Part shown: one piece after another, positions 5,826-14,065 of the stretch | Numbering within the stretch: the stretch's first letter is position 1 | Layout: the number at the start of each line of letters is the position of its first letter | DNA from: Candidatus Eiseniibacteriota bacterium | Lineage (GTDB): Bacteria > Eisenbacteria > RBG-16-71-46 > JAFGJU01 | Direction: 5' to 3' | Assembly: GCA_016928935.1 (NCBI GenBank) | Contig: JAFGJU010000077.1 | Coordinates: 1 to 14,183, forward strand | Length of the DNA stretch: 14,183 nucleotides | Notes under the pieces: generated by a model | What the model was told of the DNA's origin: nothing | What the model saw: only the letters and a program-made list of their open reading frames with translations | Databases searched by the model: none | Program-made: the position numbers and the translations under genes

Positions 5826-7964
5826 ATGACGCGCAGGACAAAGTTGACCGCGGCAATCGGCCTCGCGGTCGTCTCCTCGCTGGCCGTTGGAGCGGCCCTG
5901 GCCTTCGCCGTTGACCCGAGCGGCATGAAGTACCCGAAGCTGAACGAGATCCAGATGCCGGTGGTGGAGAAGTTCACCATGGCAAACGGGATGGTGGTCA
6001 TGCTCGTCGAGGACCACGAGCTTCCGCTCATAAAGATGCGGGCGCTCGTGAGGGCCGGGACAATCTACGAGCCGAGGGACAGCCGCGGCCTCACCGACCT
6101 CATGAGCGAGGCCTGGCGCACCGGCGGGACCACGGCCAGGTCGGGGGACGACGTGGACGAGCTTCTCGAGTCCATGGGTTCCTCCGTGGAGGGCTGGGTC
6201 GACGCGACTGTGGCCACTCTCACGGCCAATTCGCTGGTCGAGAACTTCGACAAGACACTGCCCGTGTTCGCGGACATTCTGACCCGCCCAGGCTTCAGTG
6301 AGGACAAGATAGAGCTCGCCAAGACCCACATGAGGAGCGTCATAGCCAGGCGGAACGACGAGCCGATGGACATCCTGATGCGCGAGTATCCCAAGCTCGT
6401 CTACGGCGCGGACTCTCCGTACGCCCGGCAGTACGAGTACGAGGACGTGAACAAACTGTCCCGGGCTCAGCTGCTGGAGTTCCACGGCAAGTACTTTCAC
6501 CCAGGCGGCACGATTCTGGGCGTGTGCGGCGACTTCGACGCGGCCGAGATGAAGGCCAAGCTGGAGAGCGTCTTCGCCGGCTGGGAGGCGAAAGCGGTCA
6601 ACTACCCCGCAATTGACCAGGTGGACATGACCCTCACGCCGTCGGTCAACTACATAGAGAAGACCGACATCGAGCAGTGCTTCATTCTGATGGGCCACAT
6701 GTGCATGCGGCTGGACGACCCGGACTATCCCAGCTTCTACGTCATGAGCGACATACTGGGAGGCGGCTGGACCTCCAGGATATTCAAGAAGGTGCGCACC
6801 GAGAAGGGCCTCGCCTACTCCGCCGGGGGCGGCCTCATGTCCGAGTACGACCACCCGGGCCCGTTTTACACCTTCTCCGCGACCAAGTTCTCCTCCACGC
6901 ACGAAGCCATCTCCACCATGCTGGACGAGATCAAGCGCATCACGGAAAGCGAGGTGACGGACAACGAGCTCGAGCTGGCCAAGAACGGCTACCTCAATTC
7001 GTTCGCCTTCAAGTTTGACTCGGTGGACAAGATACTGGAACGGCTGATGGTCTACCAGTACTACGGCTACCCGGACGACTTCCTGCAGAGGACCCGCGCG
7101 GCCATAGAGAAGGTCACAAAGCAGGACATCCTGGACGTCGCGAAAAGAAGGCTGCATCCCGACAAGATGGTCATCCTTGCCGTTGGAGACGCCGGCAAGT
7201 TCGACAAGCCGCTTTCGACGCTGGGCGCTGTGAACACCATCGACATAACCATACCCGAGCCCAAGGAGGCGGCGCCCGAGGCGAGTCAAGAGTCGTCCGA
7301 TAAGGCCGCGGACATCGTCAGCAAGGTCCTGAAGGCGGTCGGCGGCAAGGACAAGGTCCTCGCGGTCAAGAACATCTCCAACGCCTTCAAGGCCTCGGTG
7401 ACAACGCCTGGCGGGGACATGGTGCTCGACGCGAAGTTGGTGCTGGCCTATCCGGACAGGATGCGTCTGGATGTAGTCACGCCAATGGGCACGATGGTCC
7501 AGGTGTTGGACAGGGACAAGGGCTGGATGTCCGGCCCGCAGGGTGTCATGGACCTTCAGGCCAGCCAGGCGGAGGAGCTCAGGAAGCAGATCCAGTTCGA
7601 CCAGTTGAGCGTCCTCAAGGCGCTGGCGTCGGGTAGCGCGGGGGCTCAGTACATCGGCGAAATCGACCTGGACGGCAAGAAGGTCCACGACGTGATCGTC
7701 ACCATGGGCGACGACGCAATCGCCCACCTGTACGTCGACCCGTCCGACAACATGGTCGTCGGCAACATGAGGAAGATGGTCACTATGGAAGGCCCCACTG
7801 ACGTCACTGAAGCCTACTCGGATTTCAGGGACGTGAACGGGATAAAGATGAGCTTTGCCTCGGTCCAGCGGGCCGGAGGCAAGACCATCTCGTCGACCAA
7901 GGTGACCGAGATCAAAATAAACCCGCCGCTGGACGCCGCCACGTTCCAGAAACCCCAGAAGTAG
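5826..7964 (+). CDS. Inactive M16 homologue fused to a LolA/LppX-like C-terminal domain, 712 aa
   Basis: The ATG at 5826 follows AAAGGAG (5813-5819). Residues 4-29 are a signal peptide. Residues 45-470 form an M16 fold, but where active enzymes have HxxEH this protein has GLTDLMSEAWRTGGT (residues 88-102). Asp91, Ser94 and Glu95 replace the two histidines and the catalytic glutamate, so zinc binding and hydrolysis are not expected. The M16_C part is clear (ILGGGWTSRIFKKVRTEKGL, about 310-329). Residues 494-712 are an extra domain. Its pattern (a helix AADIVSKVLKAVGG, then beta-rich AYPDRMRLDVVTPMG and DKGWMSGPQG) resembles LolA/LppX-type folds that bind lipids or lipoproteins; this is pattern recall. 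The partner is most likely the active protease encoded just upstream. The added domain could present a lipoprotein or anchor the complex at the envelope, which is inference. Confidence 0.9.
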   Translation: MTRRTKLTAAIGLAVVSSLAVGAALAFAVDPSGMKYPKLNEIQMPVVEKFTMANGMVVMLVEDHELPLIKMRALVRAGTIYEPRDSRGLTDLMSEAWRTGGTTARSGDDVDELLESMGSSVEGWVDATVATLTANSLVENFDKTLPVFADILTRPGFSEDKIELAKTHMRSVIARRNDEPMDILMREYPKLVYGADSPYARQYEYEDVNKLSRAQLLEFHGKYFHPGGTILGVCGDFDAAEMKAKLESVFAGWEAKAVNYPAIDQVDMTLTPSVNYIEKTDIEQCFILMGHMCMRLDDPDYPSFYVMSDILGGGWTSRIFKKVRTEKGLAYSAGGGLMSEYDHPGPFYTFSATKFSSTHEAISTMLDEIKRITESEVTDNELELAKNGYLNSFAFKFDSVDKILERLMVYQYYGYPDDFLQRTRAAIEKVTKQDILDVAKRRLHPDKMVILAVGDAGKFDKPLSTLGAVNTIDITIPEPKEAAPEASQESSDKAADIVSKVLKAVGGKDKVLAVKNISNAFKASVTTPGGDMVLDAKLVLAYPDRMRLDVVTPMGTMVQVLDRDKGWMSGPQGVMDLQASQAEELRKQIQFDQLSVLKALASGSAGAQYIGEIDLDGKKVHDVIVTMGDDAIAHLYVDPSDNMVVGNMRKMVTMEGPTDVTEAYSDFRDVNGIKMSFASVQRAGGKTISSTKVTEIKINPPLDAATFQKPQK

Positions 7965-8012
7965 TCGTTCGGCGGCGCGACGGCCGGTCCGCGCCGCGTA
8001 GTGGAACAGCCA

Positions 8013-9596
8013 ATGTCCAAGCGGAGCGGAAGGACCAGTAAGGGAAAGGGCGACCGGAGCGGGACGAAAGCGTCGGCCGCAGCCCGGCGGCCAATGCCTT
8101 CGTCCCCGCGGCTTCCGCGGCTGTCGGGTTTCCAGCTCGACGCGGCGTGCGTCGCTGTGTTGGTCGTCGCGGTCCTCTTGGTCTACCACAGGGTCTTCCG
8201 ATACTTCTTCTTCCAGGACGATTTCACCAGCCTGTGGATCGCCAGAGAGGGGCCCGCCACTTTCTGGAGGATACTCTCAAGCTTCGTTTACTTCCGCGCC
8301 ACTGAGGCCGTGTTCGGCCTCAATCCTGCGGCCTTCCACGCTGTGTCTCTGGCCGCTCACGCCGCCTGCGGGGTGCTCGTATTCCTGGTGGCCAGGGCCC
8401 TTTCGGCCGGCAGGGCGGCCTCCCTCCTGGCGGCCTGCCTCTTCGTCGCGCACCCGTCTCTGTACGCGTCCGTATACGCCATCTCATCAATAGGTGAGAT
8501 CCTGAGCTGCGCGTTTGCCCTGGCCGCTGTCCTCTACTTGTCGAAGGCTTCCAGGCCGGAGCGGCCCCTCGGACTTCTTCTTCTGGCTGCCCTTTTCGCC
8601 GCGTCTCTGCTGTCGAAGGAGACGACGGTGCTGTTTCCTGTAGTCGTGTTCTTCGTCTACTGGCTGCGGGGGCTGCGCCTCAAGAGAGCTCTGGGCCCGT
8701 TCGCGGTCCTGGCCGTCCTCGCCGCTGCCTACGCATACGTGTTCTACACTGCGAATGTCTTCGGAGTGAGGGAGGCTCCCGCGGAGGGAGAGCCGTACGT
8801 TTTGACCGTGGGCCCGGCTCTCGTAACGAGTCTGCAGACCTATTTCAAGTGGACTCTGAACTTCCTCGAACCTCTCCGGCGCCATCCCATGAACGTGCTG
8901 GACGAGAAGGCTTCAGTGTGGCTCCTGGCGGGCGCGGTGCTCTTTGTCCTCATGCTCCTCAGCAGGAAAGACAGGAAGAAGAGCGCCTTCTGCGTGTTGT
9001 GGTTTCTCATCATGCTGCTGCCGGTGGTCCCCCTCACGGGGCACCCGTACCACTACTACCTGTACCTTCCTCTGGCCGGGCTTTGTCCTGGAATCGGACT
9101 GCTGGTGTATCGCGCGCTCGAAAGGACGCGGCTGGACGCCGCGGTGTCCGCGGCGCTCGTCGCCCTGTTCGTGTTCAACTCATTCATTCTCGTCTCACGG
9201 ATCGAGAGAGCGACCGTCGTGGACAGCGTTAGAAGGAAGGACCCGGTGTTTGACAGGGCCATAGTGGCCGGGAATCTCGTAAACGACCTCAGGCAAGTCG
9301 AGATGCCCGAGCGCACGCGCCTGGTGCTCGTGAGCCCGCTCAGGCCCATACAGGAGGGGAAGATTGCGGAGCATCCGTATCTCGTCATGGGCGGGCCGTA
9401 CTGGGACACCAACCTGCGCACCGCCGTCGCAGACGGCGTAGGAATCCGGCTTTTCTTCCCGCAGGTGGATACTGTGGCCTTCGCCACCGAGACTGGCCCC
9501 CAATTCGAGGGCTTCACTGCAGTCGGCTACACGTGGGACGGGCGCGTGAGAACAGTCGAGCGGCTCCCTCTCGCCCCCGGGCCGTCCGCCCCTTGA
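8013..9596 (+). CDS. Polytopic membrane protein, GT-C glycosyltransferase-like (PMT/TMTC type)
   Basis: This gene encodes 527 aa from the ATG at 8013; neither it nor the GTG at 8001 has a strong ribosome-binding site. A basic N-terminus (residues 1-40) precedes about ten hydrophobic helices. After the first helix (43-58) comes FFFQDDF, with Asp69-Asp70 in the position of the catalytic acidic pair of GT-C lipid-phosphate-sugar transferases. FGLNPAAFHAVSLAAHA (101-117), FVAHPSLYASVYAIS (144-158) and SLLSKE (198-203) match the pattern of bacterial PMT/TMTC-like proteins. Residues from about 410 to the end form a soluble tail without TPR repeats. It probably transfers a sugar from a polyprenyl-phosphate carrier at the outer face of the inner membrane; donor and acceptor are unknown. 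It begins 48 bases after the M16 gene on the same strand, so it may be in the same transcript. Confidence 0.8.
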   Translation: MSKRSGRTSKGKGDRSGTKASAAARRPMPSSPRLPRLSGFQLDAACVAVLVVAVLLVYHRVFRYFFFQDDFTSLWIAREGPATFWRILSSFVYFRATEAVFGLNPAAFHAVSLAAHAACGVLVFLVARALSAGRAASLLAACLFVAHPSLYASVYAISSIGEILSCAFALAAVLYLSKASRPERPLGLLLLAALFAASLLSKETTVLFPVVVFFVYWLRGLRLKRALGPFAVLAVLAAAYAYVFYTANVFGVREAPAEGEPYVLTVGPALVTSLQTYFKWTLNFLEPLRRHPMNVLDEKASVWLLAGAVLFVLMLLSRKDRKKSAFCVLWFLIMLLPVVPLTGHPYHYYLYLPLAGLCPGIGLLVYRALERTRLDAAVSAALVALFVFNSFILVSRIERATVVDSVRRKDPVFDRAIVAGNLVNDLRQVEMPERTRLVLVSPLRPIQEGKIAEHPYLVMGGPYWDTNLRTAVADGVGIRLFFPQVDTVAFATETGPQFEGFTAVGYTWDGRVRTVERLPLAPGPSAP

Positions 9597-9619
9597 CCGC
9601 TCCACTGCCGGCCCTCGGC

Positions 9620-11542
9620 TCAATCCTCCCTTTTCCTCCAAGCTGCGTAGCCCATGCCGGCCACAACAACGCAGAAGAGCGCGAGCGAGAGCCAGGTGCT
9701 CTCCACTATCACCTTCGGGAGGTCGAGCCCCGCCACTATCAGGACCGCGATCAAGATGCCGGTTATGGCCTCGCCCGCTATGAGGCCCGAACCGAACAGC
9801 ACGCCGTTCTGGTAGGCGGTGGTGACCCTGCTCTCGCCGCACCTCCTGAGCCCCCGGCAGACGACCACGCTCATCAGTCCCCCCAGAAGAATGCTCACTG
9901 AAAGACTGAGGGGCAGGTACACGCCCACCGCCACCGGCATGACGTGCGCCCTGAAGCGCGAGTTGGCGCGCTGGAGAACCCCGTCGATTACGAGAAGCAC
10001 GAGGCCGACGCCAACGCCTATCAACACCATGTTCCATGGCATTGCGCCTCCCGAGAAAATGCCCTGCGAAATGCTCGCGAACAGAGTCGCCTGAGGAGCC
10101 CTCAACGCCTCCACGCCTTCCCTGGCGGGCGAGCCGATTCCGTACGCCCTGTGGAGCACCGTCAGGATGGGGGCTATCATGAAGGCCGGCACGACTGCGC
10201 CGATGATCTCTCCGACCTGCTGCCTTCTGGGCGTTGCGCCCACCAAGTATCCTGTCTTCAAGTCCTGCGAGACGTCTCCGGCCATGCATACGGCGCAGCA
10301 CACCACCCCGGCCACCCCCAGCGAGGCCGCAATGCCGTCCGTGCCCCGCACGCCCAACAAGAGAAGAAGGGCCGACGCAAACAGCACAGTGCATATGGTC
10401 ATGCCGGAGACCGGGTTGTTGGAGCTGCCCACGAGCCCGACGATGTAGCTGGACACCGCCACGAAGAAGAAGGCGGTTATCATCATGACAACCCCCGCCA
10501 CGACCGCGTCGCCCGCGTCGCCGATGAGATACCCGTAAAGGAAGAACGTTGGGACGACGGCAGCCAGGCCCGCGATGGCAAGATACTTGGCTCCCAAGTC
10601 CTGGTCGGTCCTGGGTCTCTCCTCGGTTGCCCCCGCCGCCCTCACTCCCAGCACCGTGGCCCGCACTCCCCGGACTATTCCATGCCTGACCTTGACTATT
10701 GAGGCGATCCCACCCACGACCATGGCGCCGATGCCCATGTACCTGATCTGGTCACTCCACATGTCGTTGAGCGCGTCCACGAGCCCGTCGGGGGCGGAGA
10801 CTCCGGTCACCGCTCCCAGGATGGGCAGGCTTACGACCCACGATATGGCGCCGCCGAGAAAAACCAGCGCCGCTATGTTCGGCCCCACTATGTAGCCCAC
10901 GCCCACGAGCGCCGGGGACATGTCCGCACCCATGTAGAAGGGCGCGCGGCCCACCATCCAGGCGGCCTCGGCAGTCGCCTTGACGACGGAATACGCGGAC
11001 ACGAAGAACTTGAACACGGCGCCCAGTCCGAGAGCCGAGAACACGTACCAGATGCCGGAGCCTCCGGTGTCGCCCGCCTCCAGCACCTCCGCGCACGCGA
11101 CTCCCTCCGGGAACTTGAGCTCCGGGTCTTCCACGATGAGAGGCCGTCTCAGCGGGATCATGAACACCACACCCAGCACGCCCCCGAATGCCGCCATTAA
11201 AGTCGTCTGCCAGTAATTGAAACCGGTCCACGCGCCGGCGATGACCAGCGCCGGCACTGTGAAGACTACTCCCGCCGCAAGCGATTCGCCCGCCGAGGCC
11301 ACGGTCTGGACCATGTTGTTCTCGAGAATCGTGCCCCTCCTCAGGAGCCCCTTGAGGATGCCCATGGAGATGACGGCCGCCGGGATGCTGGCTGACACGG
11401 TCATGCCTGCGTAAAGGCCCAGGTACACGTTGGCCGCGCCCAGCACTATGGCCAGGACGATGCCCAGCAGTACGGCCTTCACCGTCCACTCGTTCATGAT
11501 CGTAGTAGCCGCCACGAACGGCCTGAACTGGCTTTTTTCCAT
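9620..11542 (-). CDS. OPT family oligopeptide transporter
   Basis: OPT transporters are multi-helix secondary carriers that import oligopeptides, or in some members metal chelates, driven by proton flow. The ATG at 11542 is chosen because GGGGAGAG lies about six bases upstream and the family N-terminus begins there; this gives 640 aa, a usual length for prokaryotic members. Visible hallmarks are NVYLGLYAGMTVSASIPAAV (38-57), ENNMVQTVASAGESLAAG (74-91), FPEGVACAEVLEAG (144-157), GSSNNPVSGMTIC (372-384) and DVSQDLKTGYLVGATPRRQQ (423-442). The hydrophobic helices span nearly the whole chain. The gene converges on the GT-C-like gene with only 23 bases between stops. It has its own promoter at 11687-11715. 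The substrate cannot be told from sequence; uptake of peptides released by envelope proteases is a reasonable guess. Confidence 0.95.
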   Translation of the reverse strand: MEKSQFRPFVAATTIMNEWTVKAVLLGIVLAIVLGAANVYLGLYAGMTVSASIPAAVISMGILKGLLRRGTILENNMVQTVASAGESLAAGVVFTVPALVIAGAWTGFNYWQTTLMAAFGGVLGVVFMIPLRRPLIVEDPELKFPEGVACAEVLEAGDTGGSGIWYVFSALGLGAVFKFFVSAYSVVKATAEAAWMVGRAPFYMGADMSPALVGVGYIVGPNIAALVFLGGAISWVVSLPILGAVTGVSAPDGLVDALNDMWSDQIRYMGIGAMVVGGIASIVKVRHGIVRGVRATVLGVRAAGATEERPRTDQDLGAKYLAIAGLAAVVPTFFLYGYLIGDAGDAVVAGVVMMITAFFFVAVSSYIVGLVGSSNNPVSGMTICTVLFASALLLLLGVRGTDGIAASLGVAGVVCCAVCMAGDVSQDLKTGYLVGATPRRQQVGEIIGAVVPAFMIAPILTVLHRAYGIGSPAREGVEALRAPQATLFASISQGIFSGGAMPWNMVLIGVGVGLVLLVIDGVLQRANSRFRAHVMPVAVGVYLPLSLSVSILLGGLMSVVVCRGLRRCGESRVTTAYQNGVLFGSGLIAGEAITGILIAVLIVAGLDLPKVIVESTWLSLALFCVVVAGMGYAAWRKRED

Positions 11543-11918
11543 TGCAGCTCTCCCCTTCTCGCGGCGCGGTGCTCCCGCCGCCGCGGCACTCAGCGCACCG
11601 GTTTTCGCGAAGTGCACGGATACTCGGCTTTCCCTGCCGGCGCTCGGGCGACACCATAGTTGGCGCGACACCCACGGGACAGAGGCAAGATAACACCGGG
11701 GTTGCGTATGGTCAAGCCGGAACGAACGTTACGGCTACGGGGGGCCACGGTCGAAATCCCTCCAGCCGACCAGGAGGCACGCACGGGGGCCGCTTCAGGG
11801 TTTCCCAGCAGCACCAAACGGGCTAACTGCTCGGACAATCAGTGCCGATAGTAGTAAGTGACGGAGTCTGCCGGCCCGTGGACCACGCCAAGTGCGACGA
11901 CTGCCTCAGAGGTGACGC
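11543..11918. other. Divergent intergenic region upstream of the OPT and 91-aa genes
   Basis: These 376 bases hold the OPT promoter (11687-11715) and a leader of about 138 bases for the OPT mRNA. The leader has GC-rich stretches, but I recognise no riboswitch core. No clear promoter was found for the plus-strand gene at 11919, and no credible gene lies inside. Confidence 0.5.
11687..11715 (-). promoter_or_regulatory. Probable sigma70-type promoter of the OPT transporter gene
   Basis: On the minus strand, -35 TTGACC (11710-11715, 5 of 6) and -10 TATCTT (11687-11692, 4 of 6) are separated by 17 bases. Transcription would start near 11680, about 138 bases before the OPT ATG at 11542. Confidence 0.6.
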
Positions 11919-12194
11919 ATGTACTGGTTGATTGATTTTCTCCGAAACGTGGACTGGAACTCACCCCAGATGTTGGCTCTGACTGCGCTCTTGTTGATAC
12001 TCGGCATCATGCGGAAGTGGTTCCTGCTGGCCATGTCGCTGCTGGTGATTACGCTCGGAAGGGGCCTCTGCAGCCTGCAGATGAGCTGCGCGGAGATACC
12101 CGACAACGGCATCAGGCTGGCCACGTTGGTCTACCTCATAGGCGGCACAATAGTCGTTTCCATCGCGGCCGTCGAGTTCTTTGTCAAAGAATAG
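11919..12194 (+). CDS. Small membrane protein of unknown function, 91 aa
   Basis: I do not recognise this protein. The ATG at 11919 has AGAGGTG just upstream. The chain has three likely membrane helices: about 17-31 (PQMLALTALLLILGI), 33-47 (KWFLLAMSLLVITLG) and 67-87 (LATLVYLIGGTIVVSIAAVEF). A short loop, GRGLCSLQMSCAEIPDNGIR (47-66), carries Cys51 and Cys57, which could form a disulfide if the loop faces the periplasm. The N-terminal YWLIDFLRNVDW is amphipathic. The gene stands alone, divergent from the OPT gene. It may be a small accessory or stress-type membrane protein, but nothing supports a specific role. Confidence 0.7.
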   Translation: MYWLIDFLRNVDWNSPQMLALTALLLILGIMRKWFLLAMSLLVITLGRGLCSLQMSCAEIPDNGIRLATLVYLIGGTIVVSIAAVEFFVKE

Positions 12195-12734
12195 GCGCCG
12201 CTTGCCACTACGCCCGTCAAGTCTCGACCTCGTTCTCGAGCGCCACGGTACGCATGTCCGCCCGAGACTGCACATCTCAGCCCGAGGGTGCGCATCTCGG
12301 CCCACACGTCCCCTCCTCACCGTCCCGGCTCGTCCAAGCGGCACAAGCCCGCCCTTCCCCCGCAACGCCACAGTCAAAAAAAAGTTCCCCGCTGTGATGG
12401 CGTGTGCCGGTCAAGATGAAACTGCACCTTCTACGTCTGGGGGATCAGCCCTCTACCGGGACAAGCACGGCCATAGCAGGGAACTTAGATCCTGTTCTGT
12501 TGTCTGCAGACAAAGAAGAGCAACTGGCGTGCCACATCGCCGGCGGGTAGGGAAAACTGAAAGAGCGACAAGCAGAATGGACGCGTGGCGTAATTTGCCT
12601 GACAAGAATGAGTTGGAACTTGCCTTTTCGGTCGGGATGAGGCCGGGCGGCCCGACAGGAGCAATCGGCCCTGCAAGCGGCAGGGAAAAGCCCGGCTGGT
12701 GGGTGCTATTCCCCACACGAGTCGCGGGATTCCC
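12195..12734. other. Gene-free gap between convergent genes
   Basis: No credible gene is seen in these 540 bases. The gap contains the 20-bp repeat at 12240-12299 and an A8 run at 12376-12383 (T8 on the minus strand) with no good hairpin before it. A perfect 6-bp hairpin (CCCTGC, AAGCG, GCAGGG) lies at 12669-12685. None forms a full intrinsic terminator for either flanking gene. Confidence 0.5.
12240..12299. repeat. 20-bp imperfect tandem repeat, three copies
   Basis: Units begin at 12240, 12260 and 12280. The second (GCCCGAGACTGCACATCTCA) and third (GCCCGAGGGTGCGCATCTCG) share 16 of 20 bases, and the first shares 14 of 20 with the third. A fourth, weaker unit may follow at 12300. The array starts 46 bases after the stop of the 91-aa gene. 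Confidence 0.55.
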
Positions 12735-13613
12735 CTATCCCCCGGGTGTCGCCGTCGGCCCGGCGCCTCTCTGCCACTCCGGCTGTCGGGCTCCCGCGGT
12801 CCGCACAAACCCCACGATGGAAACCGCAAACACCAACACCATGACAGGAATGAGCGGCCAGGGAAGCGAGAATTCGGCGCCACTCTCCACAGCGAAGATG
12901 TTCAGGCCTGCCACGCTCGTCCCGTTCGTCACAGCGTGCCCGACCATCGAGTAGTAAACGCTGCCGCCCCTGGACGCCAGATAACCCAGCAGCACGCCTA
13001 TAAAAAAAACGGGCACCAGCCTCCACGGGTCGTGCAGTACCGCGAACACCAGGGAGGTCAAGACTATGGCGGACCATCGTCCGCGCCGATCTTCCAAGGA
13101 GCCCTGCAGGAATCCTCTGAACAGAAGCTCCTCCGCGGCAGCAGCTGCAAGGACGACCCCGCTCACCACCCGCAGGGCCTCGGACAGGCTCCTTATTCGG
13201 GTCATATCCAGCAGGAAATTCTCCATCCAGGACGGCATCGGGAAGAGCTTCTCCATCAGTCCCGCAATGTTGTACTGAAGGAGTATGAAGCTGAAACAAA
13301 CCCCAACCGTAAACATCATGGGCGCCGCCTTCACCGGAAGGAGTCTCAAGGTCTTCTTCACAGATGGGCTGTGCTCTCGCGTGATGAGAAGGACCGGCAC
13401 GACGACCGCCGCAACGTAGGCGGGCAGAAGAGAGTACCCGGGGCCCAGGGCCAGCATGAGTACGGCGGCCACCACCTGAAGGGCCACGTAGCAGGCCAGC
13501 GTCAACCCCAGGGCCACGATGGGCCGGAGGAAGTAACGCCGCCCTTCCCCAGCCTCATGGCCCAAGCCGGGCGACTCAACTGGGCCGGCGGATTCAGCGC
13601 GTTCGTCCACCAT
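12735..13613 (-). CDS. CPBP family intramembrane metalloprotease (CAAX-protease type)
   Basis: CPBP proteins are membrane-embedded metal-dependent proteases related to the eukaryotic CAAX protease Rce1. The ATG at 13613 overlaps the stop of the upstream gene by one base (TGATG) and has GAGGGGA eight bases upstream, giving 292 aa; a GTG one codon earlier is also possible. All three conserved motifs are present: EExxxR as Glu161-Glu162-Leu-Leu-Phe-Arg166, FxxxH as Phe190-Ala-Val-Leu-His194, and HxxxN as His226-Ala-Val-Thr-Asn230. The active site therefore looks intact. About eight hydrophobic helices span residues 30-272, and the N-terminal 25 residues are polar. The tight overlap with the four-helix gene indicates translational coupling. 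In other bacteria, family members process peptides or act in signalling; the substrate here is unknown. Confidence 0.92.
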   Translation of the reverse strand: MVDERAESAGPVESPGLGHEAGEGRRYFLRPIVALGLTLACYVALQVVAAVLMLALGPGYSLLPAYVAAVVVPVLLITREHSPSVKKTLRLLPVKAAPMMFTVGVCFSFILLQYNIAGLMEKLFPMPSWMENFLLDMTRIRSLSEALRVVSGVVLAAAAAEELLFRGFLQGSLEDRRGRWSAIVLTSLVFAVLHDPWRLVPVFFIGVLLGYLASRGGSVYYSMVGHAVTNGTSVAGLNIFAVESGAEFSLPWPLIPVMVLVFAVSIVGFVRTAGARQPEWQRGAGPTATPGG

Positions 13614-14065
13614 CACTCGGTCCCCTCAAGAAGACTCCTCGTCTTCGTGGCCAGTATCCAGACTGCCGCCGCTATCATCAGGACTGACGCGGCCACCGGC
13701 GCGACTACGGGCGCCACCCACGGCACAGGTATGAGGAACAGCACGTCGCTCGTCAAGAGGGACGGCGGCCAGCCCAGGAGCGCGCGCAGCCAGACGTAGT
13801 AAAAGATGTCCCAGACTCCAAAACAGAAAAGGAAGTAGGCCGCCCTCTCCCACCAGCCTCTGCGCGCGGCCAGCACCGCGACAGAGGCCAGCATTACTAT
13901 GGTCGCGGCCTCCCTGAAGACCTCCGTGCCGTAGTAGAAGATGGGGAACGCGGCCATGGTCCCGTAGAAACCTTCAGGGTAGAAAAGCCCCCGCAGGTAC
14001 ACGACCACGGCGGCCTCCACGAAGGCCATTGACACTCCGAAAGCAGTCAGAACCAGAATCCTCAC
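13613..14065 (-). CDS. Four-helix membrane protein of unknown function, 150 aa
   Basis: I cannot name this protein, though its pattern looks like a conserved uncharacterised bacterial family. The GTG at 14065 follows GGAGG by six bases. Four hydrophobic segments are visible: about 3-24, 52-67, 75-95 and 108-138. Polar residues inside or next to helices look conserved in character: Glu17 in AFVEAAVVVYLR, TEVFREAATIVML (47-59), FGVWDIFYYVWLRALLGWP (82-100) and SDVLFLIPVPWVAPVVAPV (106-124). The concentration of Trp, Tyr and Pro next to acidic residues suggests a structured membrane core and not a simple anchor. It overlaps the upstream gene by four bases (GTGA) and the CPBP protease by one, so the three are likely translated together. 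A role as partner or substrate of the protease is only inference. Confidence 0.85.
   Translation of the reverse strand: MRILVLTAFGVSMAFVEAAVVVYLRGLFYPEGFYGTMAAFPIFYYGTEVFREAATIVMLASVAVLAARRGWWERAAYFLFCFGVWDIFYYVWLRALLGWPPSLLTSDVLFLIPVPWVAPVVAPVAASVLMIAAAVWILATKTRSLLEGTE

Noticed and set aside
5721..8189. 822-codon open frame on the minus strand opposite the second M16 gene
   Set aside because: It mirrors the GC-rich codon pattern of the real gene, is very rich in Arg, His, Val and Gly without domain character, and has no ribosome-binding site. The plus-strand frame carries clear family motifs.
9195..10394. 399-codon minus-strand frame overlapping the GT-C-like and OPT genes
   Set aside because: It overlaps two well-supported genes in another frame and shows low-complexity Gly/Arg-rich content.
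11543..11686. Riboswitch in the OPT leader
   Set aside because: The leader is GC-rich with possible stems, but I see no conserved core of a known riboswitch class.
12240..12319. CRISPR-like array
   Set aside because: Units of 20 bp are contiguous and imperfect with no spacers, and no cas genes are present.
12376..12383. T8 run on the minus strand as terminator of the CPBP operon
   Set aside because: No stable hairpin directly precedes it, and it lies about 350 bases beyond the stop codon.
12669..12685. Six-bp GC hairpin after the CPBP gene as an intrinsic terminator
   Set aside because: On the minus strand the T-rich stretch comes before and not after the hairpin.
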